A stretch of 9,709 nucleotides of DNA from contig DBCW01000047.1 in assembly GCA_002293265.1 (NCBI GenBank), positions 1-9,709 of the forward strand, written 5' to 3'. Below, in pieces: positions 1-6,913 of the stretch (its first letter is position 1; each line of letters opens with the position of its first letter). The position numbers were made by a program, and so were the translations under genes. Source of the DNA: Eggerthellales bacterium UBA948 (lineage in GTDB: Bacteria; Actinomycetota; Coriobacteriia; Coriobacteriales; UBA8131). The notes under the pieces are model-generated. The model was not told the origin of the DNA and did no database searches. It worked only from the letters and a program-made list of their open reading frames with translations.

Positions 1-52
1 GCTATGCAACTCGGGGCGATTCACTCTTTGCCTTGAGCGCAAAATAGCCTTG

Positions 53-1801
53 CTATTCAACAACCCCGGCTTCTTCCAACATCTTGTATAGTGTATGTCC
101 GCCTGCAATGTGCTTGGCGTTGTATCCCAGTTGCGTGAGCAATCTGGCTCCTACGTATGAGCGCAGCCCGGTTTGGCAGAGCAGATATATTGGTTTATTT
201 TTTTCGATCTCATCCAGTTGGTCTCGCATAAAGTCTACAGGAATGTTGATAAAACCTTCAACACTGCCTTTTCTAAACGCGTCAAAGCCGCGTGTGTCGA
301 TCAGCGTAACAGAGCCATCGCGAGGAAGAGACGGCACGTCGTACCAAAATATCTGCTCAACTCGTCCCTCTATCAAATCTTCGATCATGTAACCGGCCAC
401 ATTTACCGGATCTTTGGCTGACGAATATGGCGGAGCGTAACAAAGCTCAAGTTCTTGTAAGTCCCAAGCGGTACCGCCCATACGAATAGTTGCTGCGATA
501 ACGTCGCAGCGCTTATCGGCACCTTCTTTTCCTATGACTGTGGCACCCAATATGCGCCCGGTGGTCTTTTCGTAAAGCACCTTTAACAGCAATACCTCCG
601 GGTTTGGATAATAGACCGCATGGCTAAAGGCCGGCAGGAAAATCTTTTCATAGTCCAGACCCTCCTTAACCGCCGTTTTCTCGTTGACACCGGTGCTGGC
701 AACAGTCAGGCTAAAGACCTTGATGACCGATGAGCCTTGAGCGCCTTTGTACTCGGAATCTATTCCACAAATGTTGTCTGCTGCAATTCGTGCTTGTCTG
801 TTTGCCGGGCCAGCTAGAGGAATCGGATGAATTTTTCCGGTGACGATATTTTTTACTTCTACGCTGTCACCAACTGCATAAATACTGCTGTCTGATGTTT
901 GCATTCGCCCGTTAACGAGCACACCCCCACTCTCCCCAAGAGATAGGTCAGCGCTCTTAGCCAAAGTTACCAGTGGTCTTACACCGGTGGCAGCAATTAC
1001 CAGATCGGTTCTAATAACCTCTCCGTTGCTTAAAACTATAGCCACATCGCCTGACGCGTCAGATGAAACGTCACTCAACCCACCTGAGGACGCATCACCC
1101 GAATCTGTATTTTTATCCGACTCCTCTAGCTCATCAGCCATACACACCTTATCAATGGGTGTGTTAAGGAGCAGATTTATGCCATTATCTCTTAGTTCCT
1201 TGTGCACAAGCCCGGCCATTTCCGGGTCTAATTGCGGCATGACTTGCCCGGATCTTTGCAGCAAAGAAACTTTCATCCCTTTATGTATAAGATTCTCGGC
1301 TGTCTCAAGACCGATGAATCCACCGCCAATTACTACAGCATGTTTGGCCTCGCGTTGCTTTATATATTTGATAACGCCGTCCATGTCTTCCATGGTATGC
1401 AGTGTAAAGACTGAATCTTTTGCAGCCACACTAATATTTGGCATAATCGGATAAGCGCCGGGAGCCAAAAGTAGTGCATCATAGCTTTCTTGATAAGTGC
1501 TCTCGTCTTTGAGCCTCTTTATGGTTATTTCTTTCTTAATAGGATCTACCGATAAGACTTCTTGTCTTATACGAACATCGATACGATAACGATCGTATAG
1601 TCCGTCAACAGTTTGCATTAGAAGCTCTTGGCGCTGGGCGATCACACCGCCAACATGATACGGAAGTCCGCAATTAGCAAAAGACACATGAACGCCACGC
1701 TCAAACATGATGATTTCGGCACTCTCATCCAGCCGTCTGATACGTGCGGCAGCTGTTGCTCCACCTGCTACCCCACCAACAATCAAAACCCTTTTGCTCA
1801 T
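53..1801 (-). CDS. CoA-disulfide/polysulfide reductase with C-terminal rhodanese domain
   Basis: This is a flavoprotein of the pyridine nucleotide-disulfide oxidoreductase family, in the CoA-disulfide reductase branch, fused to a rhodanese domain (582 aa). Such enzymes use NAD(P)H to reduce CoA disulfide, CoA persulfide or polysulfide in the cytoplasm. Seen: an N-terminal FAD dinucleotide fold (GGVAGG, residues 9-14); the single-cysteine redox motif SFANCGLPY with C44, the signature of this branch; a second Rossmann motif (VIGGGFIG, about 157-164); an AVGDS FAD motif; and a rhodanese domain from about residue 500 with active-site loop CQTGLRS (C542). A Ser/Asp/Gly-rich stretch (about 222-252) interrupts the NAD-binding half. 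I chose the ATG at 1801, just before the FAD fold, with AAGG close upstream; in-frame starts at 1819 and 1828 add only nine residues or fewer. The gene is divergent from the cytochrome b gene. The substrate cannot be fixed from sequence; NADH-dependent polysulfide reductase is the main alternative. Confidence 0.88.
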   Translation of the reverse strand: MSKRVLIVGGVAGGATAAARIRRLDESAEIIMFERGVHVSFANCGLPYHVGGVIAQRQELLMQTVDGLYDRYRIDVRIRQEVLSVDPIKKEITIKRLKDESTYQESYDALLLAPGAYPIMPNISVAAKDSVFTLHTMEDMDGVIKYIKQREAKHAVVIGGGFIGLETAENLIHKGMKVSLLQRSGQVMPQLDPEMAGLVHKELRDNGINLLLNTPIDKVCMADELEESDKNTDSGDASSGGLSDVSSDASGDVAIVLSNGEVIRTDLVIAATGVRPLVTLAKSADLSLGESGGVLVNGRMQTSDSSIYAVGDSVEVKNIVTGKIHPIPLAGPANRQARIAADNICGIDSEYKGAQGSSVIKVFSLTVASTGVNEKTAVKEGLDYEKIFLPAFSHAVYYPNPEVLLLKVLYEKTTGRILGATVIGKEGADKRCDVIAATIRMGGTAWDLQELELCYAPPYSSAKDPVNVAGYMIEDLIEGRVEQIFWYDVPSLPRDGSVTLIDTRGFDAFRKGSVEGFINIPVDFMRDQLDEIEKNKPIYLLCQTGLRSYVGARLLTQLGYNAKHIAGGHTLYKMLEEAGVVE

Positions 1802-1945
1802 GACCTTATCCCATCTCATGCAACTCAAGCCAAAATACCATATGGCAAAGCTTAAGTAAATGCAGATTTTCGCTACCTTCTATCTTAAGCGAGTTCTTAC
1901 TAATTATCACATAAAGTCTTTTTATAAAGGCATTAAAAATCACCA

Positions 1946-1975
1946 TTGTACAGGTCTTTTTATGCATGTTAGGGT
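1946..1975 (+). promoter_or_regulatory. Weak candidate sigma70-type promoter for the cytochrome b operon
   Basis: TTGTAC at 1946-1951 could serve as a -35. It is followed after 18 nt by TAGGGT at 1970-1975, which is preceded by TG at 1967-1968, giving an extended -10 arrangement. It lies about 40 nt upstream of the start codon. The -10 match is poor, so this is only a candidate. Confidence 0.25.
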
Positions 1976-2002
1976 GTTTGGATTCACAATTTACTTCTAC
2001 GC

Positions 2003-2010
2003 AAAGGAGG
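2003..2010 (+). promoter_or_regulatory. Strong Shine-Dalgarno fixing the cytochrome b start
   Basis: AAAGGAGG lies 6 nt upstream of the ATG at 2017. It favours that start over the in-frame ATG at 1966, which would add 17 residues that do not resemble the family N-terminus. Confidence 0.85.
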
Positions 2011-2016
2011 ATCACA

Positions 2017-2871
2017 ATGGGCGACGCATTGATATCGATTTTCGTTATTTTTGCATTGATCTGCTTTATTGTAATCAGCATTTTTAGAGCCTTGCGCTAC
2101 AACCGTATGCCCACGCATGGCCGCCTGGAAATATACCCTGTGCCCAAAGAAGGCGGTGGTCGCGCCGAATACGGTGGCTCTTACATGGAAGAAGTGGAGT
2201 GGTACAAAAAGCCGCGACAAATAAGCCACGCAGGCGAGTTAATCGACATGATGAAAGAGATGCTTTTCATCAAAAAGCTATTTGAACACAACCGTACCCT
2301 TTGGTGGGCTTCTTACATGTTCCACATGGGCATCTATGTTTTGATCGGCTTTACATTGTTGTTGATTGCATCAGTGCTTTGGAAGCAAGAAACTCTGGTG
2401 CTTATAACCATGCTGGCAGGAATGGCCGGATTTACTTTGGCAACCTTTGGCTGCTTCATGCTTTTGGTTCGCCGCGCACTGGATCCTGTGTTAAAAAAAT
2501 ACACCACACCTCAAGAGTATTTTAATATCTTGTTGCTGCTAACCGTATTGGTGACAGGTGTCATTTCCTGGACAATGATCTCAAACCCATTTTATGTAGC
2601 TGCAGCCGTATTGAACCCGGGCAGCGCTCCTATACCGCTGTTTGTGACGATCCACCTCGTCTTGCTCGGCATTATGTTTATCTATATCCCAATCAGCAAA
2701 ATGAGTCATTACGTTGGAAAGTACTTCTCGTTTCACAAAGTGCTCTGGGATAACGACCCAAACTTTGTTGATAACAATGTCAATTTGAGCATGAAGAAGG
2801 ATGCGCAAAACCCACCGCAGAATAAATGGTCTGCTCCGCATATTAACCCACCTACTAATGTGGAGGAATAA
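2017..2871 (+). CDS. DsrM/HdrE-like membrane cytochrome b (NarI-type gamma subunit)
   Basis: This is a 284-aa integral membrane protein of the nitrate reductase gamma/DsrM/HdrE type, expected to hold heme b and exchange electrons with the quinone pool on behalf of the adjacent HdrD-like subunit. Seen: about five hydrophobic segments (roughly residues 5-23, 96-121, 126-150, 167-187, 205-227). A conserved-looking cytoplasmic loop between the first two contains YPVPKEGGG, YGGSYMEEVEW and FEHNRTLWW. Candidate heme-ligating histidines lie in or beside the membrane segments (H103 in FHMG, H213 in TIHLVLLG, H231 in SHYVGKYF). The C-terminal tail is polar and proline/asparagine-rich. The stop codon is 3 nt before the next ATG, so the two genes form an operon and probably one complex. 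It could be a DsrM, TmcC, HmeC or HdrE relative; I cannot separate these by eye. The gene set on the other strand suggests it is not the DsrM of DsrMKJOP. Confidence 0.82.
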   Translation: MGDALISIFVIFALICFIVISIFRALRYNRMPTHGRLEIYPVPKEGGGRAEYGGSYMEEVEWYKKPRQISHAGELIDMMKEMLFIKKLFEHNRTLWWASYMFHMGIYVLIGFTLLLIASVLWKQETLVLITMLAGMAGFTLATFGCFMLLVRRALDPVLKKYTTPQEYFNILLLLTVLVTGVISWTMISNPFYVAAAVLNPGSAPIPLFVTIHLVLLGIMFIYIPISKMSHYVGKYFSFHKVLWDNDPNFVDNNVNLSMKKDAQNPPQNKWSAPHINPPTNVEE

Positions 2872-2874
2872 CTG

Positions 2875-4485
2875 ATGTCTATACAAAATAAAGATCTACG
2901 TCCAAAAGATATTAGCAAACCGGCTGACATCCTCTCGCCCATTCTCACACTGGAAAAGCTTCCCGGAGTTTATGGCGAAGAAGGTATGGAGCCAGGATTC
3001 AAAGAGGTAAAAGACTCTTGGAAAGAAAAATACTGCACCTCGCTGGATGGCATTGTTGGCATAGACACTTTCGAAAAGCCAAAGACCAAAGAAGAGGAAG
3101 AACAACTGGTAAAGGGCTTTCTTAGCGGCCTGGAAAAGCTTTTTACAGATTGCAACAAAGGGTCTTTGGAGCCTCTTCAGCTAACGATGGAGTATTGCGC
3201 AAAATGTAATACCTGCTCGGAAGCTTGCCACATCTTTGAGTCCAGTGGTCAACAAGAGATTTACAGGCCGATATTCCGTATCGATGTACTGCGCAAAATC
3301 TACAAGAAGCATTTCTCATCTTCCGGATCGCTTGGGTCTTTTGTGGGAGCCGACATCGATGTTACCTGGGAAGGAATTGCTCGCCTTGGCGAGTTGGCAT
3401 ATCGTTGCAACCTCTGCCGTCGCTGCGCCCAGGTGTGCCCTCTCGGCCTAGATAACGGCATGGTGACCAGGGAGATCAGGAAGATATTTAGTATGGAAAT
3501 GGGCATCGCTCCGGCTCCAATTCACTCAAAAGGTTCTATGCTGCAGCTAAAGACGGGATCCTCCACAGGACTTAGCAAGCCGGCGTTTTTGGATACTTTG
3601 GAGTTCATCGAAGAAGACATTGAAGAGAAGACCGGACGCAAGATTAAGTTCCCGATTGATAAAGAAGGCGCTGACATAATGTTGTTCCACAATGCAGGCG
3701 AGTTTATCGCTTGGCCGGACAACCCTGCTGCTTTTGCTATTTTGTTTGATGAAGCTGGTTTGGACTGGACGCTTAGTTCTGAGATCATCGGATACGACTC
3801 CGTGAACTATGGTATTTGGTACGATGATGCTCAAGCCAAAAAGATTGCCATGAAGCAGCTGGATGCAGCCAAAGAGCTAGGCGTAAAACGTGTGGTCATG
3901 GGTGAGTGCGGACATGCGCACAAAGCCATGATGCTCACGGCTGATCGTATGACCACAGAAGAGAAAGTGCCGGTAGAAAGCTGGCTACCTATTATGGCCG
4001 AGATGGTTCGCGAAGGTAAATTTAGCTTTGATCCAAGCAGGAATAATTTTCCGGTTACCTTGCATGACCCTTGCAATATCGTTCGCCAAATGGGCATCGT
4101 CACTCCCCAGCGAGAGATATTGCAAGCAGTGGCACCAATGTTTAGAGAGATGGCTCCATGTGGAGTAGAGAATTATTGCTGTGGTGGTGGCAGTGGTTTC
4201 GCGATCATGAACTCATGCAACTTCTCCGACTTTCGCAATAAAGTTAGCTCGCGCAAAAAATGGGAGCAAATACTAAATGCTTTTTCGGAAGAGTTGGAAG
4301 ATAAAAGCCTTATCAAGTATATCTGCGCTCCTTGTTCAAACTGCAAAGGAACAATTCGCGATATATTGCATTTCTATGATGCAAGCAATAAGTTCAACGT
4401 TCAGTATTCGGGTCTTGTTGAGTTGATGGTAAACGCACTGACCAGCATGGATCGTCCATTCTTTGAGTTCCAACCCGAATGGTAA
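2875..4485 (+). CDS. DsrK/HdrD-like iron-sulfur protein with CCG domain
   Basis: This 536-aa cytosolic protein resembles the catalytic subunit of heterodisulfide reductase (HdrD) and DsrK. These enzymes move electrons from a membrane cytochrome b to a disulfide or trisulfide substrate. Seen: two [4Fe-4S] ferredoxin motifs (C108-C111-C114-C118 and C178-C181-C184-C188, the latter followed by Pro). In the C-terminal half, a CCG-type domain has C400 (HDPC), the C435-C436 pair (YCCGGGSG) and C484-C487-C490 (CAPCSNC), the pattern that binds the special catalytic cluster. An earlier half-domain keeps only GECGH (C345), so one CCG site looks degenerate, as in DsrK. The spacing from C436 to C484 is 47 residues, longer than the roughly 35 I recall for the family motif. 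GGAGG at 2862-2866 lies 8 nt before the ATG. The N-terminal 100 residues before the first cluster match nothing I know. The substrate is unknown; DsrC trisulfide or another thiol-disulfide are candidates. Confidence 0.85.
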   Translation: MSIQNKDLRPKDISKPADILSPILTLEKLPGVYGEEGMEPGFKEVKDSWKEKYCTSLDGIVGIDTFEKPKTKEEEEQLVKGFLSGLEKLFTDCNKGSLEPLQLTMEYCAKCNTCSEACHIFESSGQQEIYRPIFRIDVLRKIYKKHFSSSGSLGSFVGADIDVTWEGIARLGELAYRCNLCRRCAQVCPLGLDNGMVTREIRKIFSMEMGIAPAPIHSKGSMLQLKTGSSTGLSKPAFLDTLEFIEEDIEEKTGRKIKFPIDKEGADIMLFHNAGEFIAWPDNPAAFAILFDEAGLDWTLSSEIIGYDSVNYGIWYDDAQAKKIAMKQLDAAKELGVKRVVMGECGHAHKAMMLTADRMTTEEKVPVESWLPIMAEMVREGKFSFDPSRNNFPVTLHDPCNIVRQMGIVTPQREILQAVAPMFREMAPCGVENYCCGGGSGFAIMNSCNFSDFRNKVSSRKKWEQILNAFSEELEDKSLIKYICAPCSNCKGTIRDILHFYDASNKFNVQYSGLVELMVNALTSMDRPFFEFQPEW

Positions 4486-4503
4486 GCAGGAAAAGCCTTC
4501 CCC

Positions 4504-4548
4504 AAGCAACCAAGTTACATTACACCTCTCATGCAACTTGGTTGCTTT
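4504..4548 (+). terminator. Hairpin after the DsrK-like gene, possible terminator
   Basis: A perfect 13-bp inverted repeat (4504-4516 with 4535-4547) has an 18-nt loop and begins 18 nt after the stop codon. Only a short TTTAT follows, so as an intrinsic terminator it is imperfect. It may instead stabilise the 3' end of the mRNA. Confidence 0.5.
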
Positions 4549-4551
4549 ATC

Positions 4552-4580
4552 GGGGCAAAGGAGACCGTCCCCTTTGCCCC
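4552..4580. terminator. GC-rich hairpin in the convergent intergenic region
   Basis: GGGGCAAAGG (4552-4561) is exactly complementary to CCTTTGCCCC (4571-4580), with a 9-nt loop. It lacks a T-run on either strand. It sits four bases after the preceding hairpin and ten before the next, so it is part of a row of three stem-loops. Confidence 0.45.
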
Positions 4581-4589
4581 CCATGTCTT

Positions 4590-4657
4590 AAACGGACAAT
4601 ATGAAAAGGACAAAAGAAACCTTCCCCTATTTTGCCCTTTTCATATTGTCCGTTTTT
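4590..4657 (+). terminator. Long-stem rho-independent-like terminator
   Basis: The arms at 4590-4615 and 4630-4655 pair at 25 of 26 positions (the only mismatch is A4610 with C4635), with a 14-nt loop. On the plus strand the right arm runs into five T residues (4653-4657), so it fits a terminator of the plus-strand operon. Read the other way, only TTTAAG follows. The stem is far longer than most intrinsic terminators. Confidence 0.7.
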
Positions 4658-4737
4658 ATGTATGCCAAAAAATGAGAAGGTAAATTTGTGTTTAGCGCAG
4701 TTGTGTCATTCCGCATCACATCGATATTCGCTCAAAA

Positions 4738-4823
4738 CTCCCTGTCATTCCCGCGAAGGCGGGAATCCACAAACGCATGAACTCGCAAAAATGGATTCCT
4801 GCTTTCGCAGGAATGACAGGGAG
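4738..4823. repeat. Palindromic interspersed repeat (REP/MITE-like)
   Basis: Two 31-bp arms (4738-4768 and 4793-4823) are inverted copies with three differences, separated by 24 nt. Each arm also folds on its own: an 8-bp stem, ATTCCCGC with GCGGGAAT in the left arm and ATTCCTGC with GCAGGAAT in the right, each with a 4-nt loop. Two of the three differences swap a C-G pair for T-A within the small hairpin; the third lies in the loop. Shorter matches to the end sequence lie outside (TGTCATTCCGC at 4703-4713 and GCGGGAATGACA at 4827-4838). This is the widespread bacterial intergenic repeat whose accidental translation gives peptides such as CHSREGGNP and VIPAKAGI. It lies just downstream of dsrN and may affect transcript ends. 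Confidence 0.85.
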
Positions 4824-4919
4824 AGAGCGGGAATGACAAAAGATAGTGATAGTGACAGTGTGTGTGGGGATGACATGAAACAACGCGCCGTTAAACACTA
4901 TTATAACTTGCGTTGCTCT

Positions 4920-6575
4920 TTAGGCTTGGGTGGTTATTAGGGGTTGGATTGTTGCGTACTCCATTGTTAGGTGTGCGTCAGCGAATGATCTGGCTTTATC
5001 AACGAATGTTTGTGCCCATATTGGTGATGCGTAAGCGTTTACGTGGGTGTATGTGGCAAAGACTTCGCCGTAGCTGATGCCCTCGCGTTTGTCTCCAAAA
5101 CCTTTTCCGCGCATCACTTTGAAAGCACAGTTGAGTTTGGGATCTCTATTGATTATCTCGGAGTGATGATACTCGTGACCTTTAATGATCGTGCCCGGCG
5201 CGAACCATGCGTTTTGCTGATCGCAAACAATTGTAGAGTAACCATGACCTTGCCGTTGCTTGCGCATGATTGTGTCCATGGGCAGAACTCCGGACATCTG
5301 ATAACTTTTTCCTTTGTCGGATATCGAGCGTGATAAAAGCATTAGTCCGCCACACTCCGCATAAATTGGCAGACCTTGGTTTGCATAGCTTTTGATGCTA
5401 CTCAAAAAGCCTTTATTAGCCTCCAGAGACTCCGCAAATACCTCCGGAAATCCTCCACCTATATATAGAGCGTGGATGTTGTGCGGTAAGCGAGCATCTT
5501 GCAGGCTGTTTACAAATACCAGTTCCGCTCCTTGATTTTTGAGAGCATCAAGATTTTCCTGGTAGTAAAAGCTGAACACTGAGTCTCTTATCACTGCAAT
5601 ACGAGGAGCCTGTTGCTCAATTGAGCCAAAAGAGAAGCAAGGCGAAACTTGCATATGAATACTTGAAAGTTTGATAGTTGGACTCGCGTAAGCCTTATTT
5701 AGCAGATCCAAAGAAGTGGCTCTTGGGTCAAAGCCGTGCTCTGGTGTCAAGGCCTGTAAATCCGACAACCGACAACTACTTTTTGATTGCTCAATTTGTC
5801 CGCAATTTGTTTCAATCGATCCTGCGCTATCGGCAATGTTTAATAAAACATCCATGTCCACATAACGTGATACAACATCTGCTATGGTGTCAAGAGTTCC
5901 GTCAACTGCATCAACTTCACTGCTGGACAGTAGACCAAGGTGGCGATCAGGAATCACCAAGCTCTCGTTGTTGGGCAAAGCGCCTATTACCGGTATCTTA
6001 CAATACTTGGCAATTGTCTCTTTGACCAGATTCTCCTGCCTGGAACCACGCACTTTATTTAAGATAATGCCACAGATGTTCACATCTGTGTCAAATGCTT
6101 GGCAGCCCATAATCAGGGCAGCTGTTGTTCTGGTCATCCTGGTAACATCTACGACCAAAATTACAGGTGTGTTGGTGACCTTGGCTAACTCGGCGGAAGA
6201 ACAACTGCCGTCAACATCGAGACCGTCATAAATACCCATAGCGCCCTCAATAAAGCTTAGGCGCACAGGCTTAGAAAGCTCTTTTACGATGCCGACAATT
6301 TGCCCGGGCTGCATAAAATAACCATCTAAATTGCGGCTTGCTCTCCTACTGGCAAGGCTGTGCCATCCGGTATCGATAAAGTCCGGACCTTTTTTAAAGG
6401 CCTGCACATCAATACCGTTATTGCTAAGAGAACGTAAAATACCCAAAGTTAGGACTGTTTTGCCGCTCCTTCCATGAGGAGCGGCAAGCATCAGCCGAGG
6501 ATACACAGAATCCGATACCTTAGACACATTATGCCCGGGCAAGCACTTGTTGTTGTCTTGGTATGCGGGATTCAT
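4920..6575 (-). CDS. dsrN: DsrN, siroheme amidase (cobyrinate a,c-diamide synthase family)
   Basis: This is a 551-aa CbiA/CobB-family amidotransferase. In a dsr cluster this family is called DsrN and is thought to convert siroheme to siroheme amide, the prosthetic group of dissimilatory sulfite reductase, using ATP and glutamine. Seen: an N-terminal dethiobiotin synthetase-like P-loop (APHGRSGKT, about residues 32-40); the family motif EGAMGIYDG (110-118); and a C-terminal class I glutamine amidotransferase domain with IGGGFPE (429-435 before trimming, about 372-378 here), nucleophile C408 in YAECGGLML, GHEYHHSE (466-473) and catalytic H511 in YTHVNAY. I chose the ATG at 6575 because AAGGAG sits 9 nt upstream. 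Longer in-frame starts would run into dsrC. It could in principle be a cobalamin-pathway CbiA, but its position directly after dsrC favours DsrN. Confidence 0.87.
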   Translation of the reverse strand: MNPAYQDNNKCLPGHNVSKVSDSVYPRLMLAAPHGRSGKTVLTLGILRSLSNNGIDVQAFKKGPDFIDTGWHSLASRRASRNLDGYFMQPGQIVGIVKELSKPVRLSFIEGAMGIYDGLDVDGSCSSAELAKVTNTPVILVVDVTRMTRTTAALIMGCQAFDTDVNICGIILNKVRGSRQENLVKETIAKYCKIPVIGALPNNESLVIPDRHLGLLSSSEVDAVDGTLDTIADVVSRYVDMDVLLNIADSAGSIETNCGQIEQSKSSCRLSDLQALTPEHGFDPRATSLDLLNKAYASPTIKLSSIHMQVSPCFSFGSIEQQAPRIAVIRDSVFSFYYQENLDALKNQGAELVFVNSLQDARLPHNIHALYIGGGFPEVFAESLEANKGFLSSIKSYANQGLPIYAECGGLMLLSRSISDKGKSYQMSGVLPMDTIMRKQRQGHGYSTIVCDQQNAWFAPGTIIKGHEYHHSEIINRDPKLNCAFKVMRGKGFGDKREGISYGEVFATYTHVNAYASPIWAQTFVDKARSFADAHLTMEYATIQPLITTQA

Positions 6576-6584
6576 GTCAGCACG

Positions 6585-6590
6585 CTCCTT
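6585..6590 (-). promoter_or_regulatory. dsrN Shine-Dalgarno overlapping the dsrC stop
   Basis: On the minus strand the dsrC stop codon TAA runs directly into AAGGAG, which is 9 nt upstream of the dsrN ATG. The shared bases suggest that the two genes are cotranscribed and that dsrN translation depends on ribosomes finishing dsrC. Confidence 0.8.
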
Positions 6591-6906
6591 ATACGCAACC
6601 GGTTGGTTTTGGTAGTCCGGCAATCTTGCAGGCACCCTTTGCCGGTCCGCTTGGGAAGAGCTCATAGATCTCGGCTTGGCTTTTGCCGGTGTCTTTGAGA
6701 AGCTTACGAACCATCGGAGCCACCTGGAACTCTGCAAAGTACTCACGCAAATAATTTACGACAGCCCAGTGCTCATCTGTAAGCTCAGGAACATCTTCTG
6801 TTGCTGCTAAAGCGACAGCGATCTCTTCGCTCCAATCAGCAGCATCCTCCAAAAATCCATCTTCATCCAAACTAACCGTTACATCTCCAACTTGTAAATC
6901 AGACAT
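6589..6906 (-). CDS. dsrC: DsrC, sulfur-carrier protein of dissimilatory sulfur metabolism
   Basis: This small (105 aa) cytoplasmic carrier accepts sulfur from sulfite reductase as a trisulfide between two C-terminal cysteines. The trisulfide is the proposed substrate of DsrK-type proteins. Seen: the family core (DEDGFLEDAADWSEE, VAPMVRKLLKDTG, YELFPSGPAKGACKIAGLPKPTGCV split as YELFPSGP, GACKIAGLPKPTGCV) with both cysteines, C93 and the penultimate C104. Having both distinguishes true DsrC from TusE-type tRNA-thiolation proteins, which lack C93. Length and cysteine positions agree with the sulfate-reducer DsrC as I remember it. An AAGGAGG Shine-Dalgarno at 6914-6920 lies 7 nt before the ATG, consistent with high expression. 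A 264-nt gap with tandem repeats separates it from dsrP, so it may have its own promoter. I could not identify a convincing one. Confidence 0.96.
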   Translation of the reverse strand: MSDLQVGDVTVSLDEDGFLEDAADWSEEIAVALAATEDVPELTDEHWAVVNYLREYFAEFQVAPMVRKLLKDTGKSQAEIYELFPSGPAKGACKIAGLPKPTGCV

Positions 6907-6913
6907 TTTATTG

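Larger units (their letters stand above)
1802..2016. promoter_or_regulatory. Divergent intergenic region between reductase and cytochrome b genes
   Basis: This AT-rich gap of about 215 nt must hold the promoters of both divergent transcription units. I see no convincing operator. A TGTGATAAT extended -10-like sequence reads towards the minus-strand reductase (GATAAT is the complement of 1903-1908), but it has no good -35. A weak plus-strand candidate is listed separately. Two CTTAAG hexamers lie at about 1852 and 1884; their meaning is unknown. Confidence 0.45.
4486..4919. other. Non-coding region between convergent operons
   Basis: This gap separates the ends of the DsrK-like gene and dsrN. 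It holds three hairpins (4504-4657), a plain stretch (4658-4737) and the palindromic repeat (4738-4823). Then follows a short purine/TG-rich run with GATAGTGATAGTGACAGTG at about 4842-4860. No gene is visible; the open frames across it are translated repeat. Confidence 0.7.

Noticed and set aside
43..57. Hairpin (AATAGC/GCTATT) at the end of the reductase gene as a terminator.
   Set aside because: Only 6 bp with a 3-nt loop, AT-rich, overlapping the stop codon and lacking a T-run.
1802..1828. Longer N-terminus for the CoA-disulfide reductase (starts at 1819 or 1828).
   Set aside because: It adds only MSCMRWDKV-type residues before a family-typical MSKRVLIVGG start; the ATG at 1801 is the usual position relative to the FAD fold.
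2017..2871. True respiratory nitrate reductase gamma subunit (NarI).
   Set aside because: The partner gene encodes an HdrD/DsrK-like protein, not NarGHJ; the similarity is only to the shared cytochrome b fold.
4632..4940. Small open frames across the palindromic repeat (both strands).
   Set aside because: They translate repeat DNA (CHSREGGNP, VIPAKAGI peptides typical of such repeats) and have no Shine-Dalgarno.
6576..6746. Longer dsrN starting at 6746.
   Set aside because: The added 57 residues would lie inside dsrC in another frame and match nothing in the CbiA family; the ATG at 6575 has a good Shine-Dalgarno.
6589..6906. TusE (tRNA 2-thiouridine pathway) instead of DsrC.
   Set aside because: Both C-terminal cysteines (C93 and C104) are present and the gene sits in a dsr cluster; TusE has only the penultimate one.
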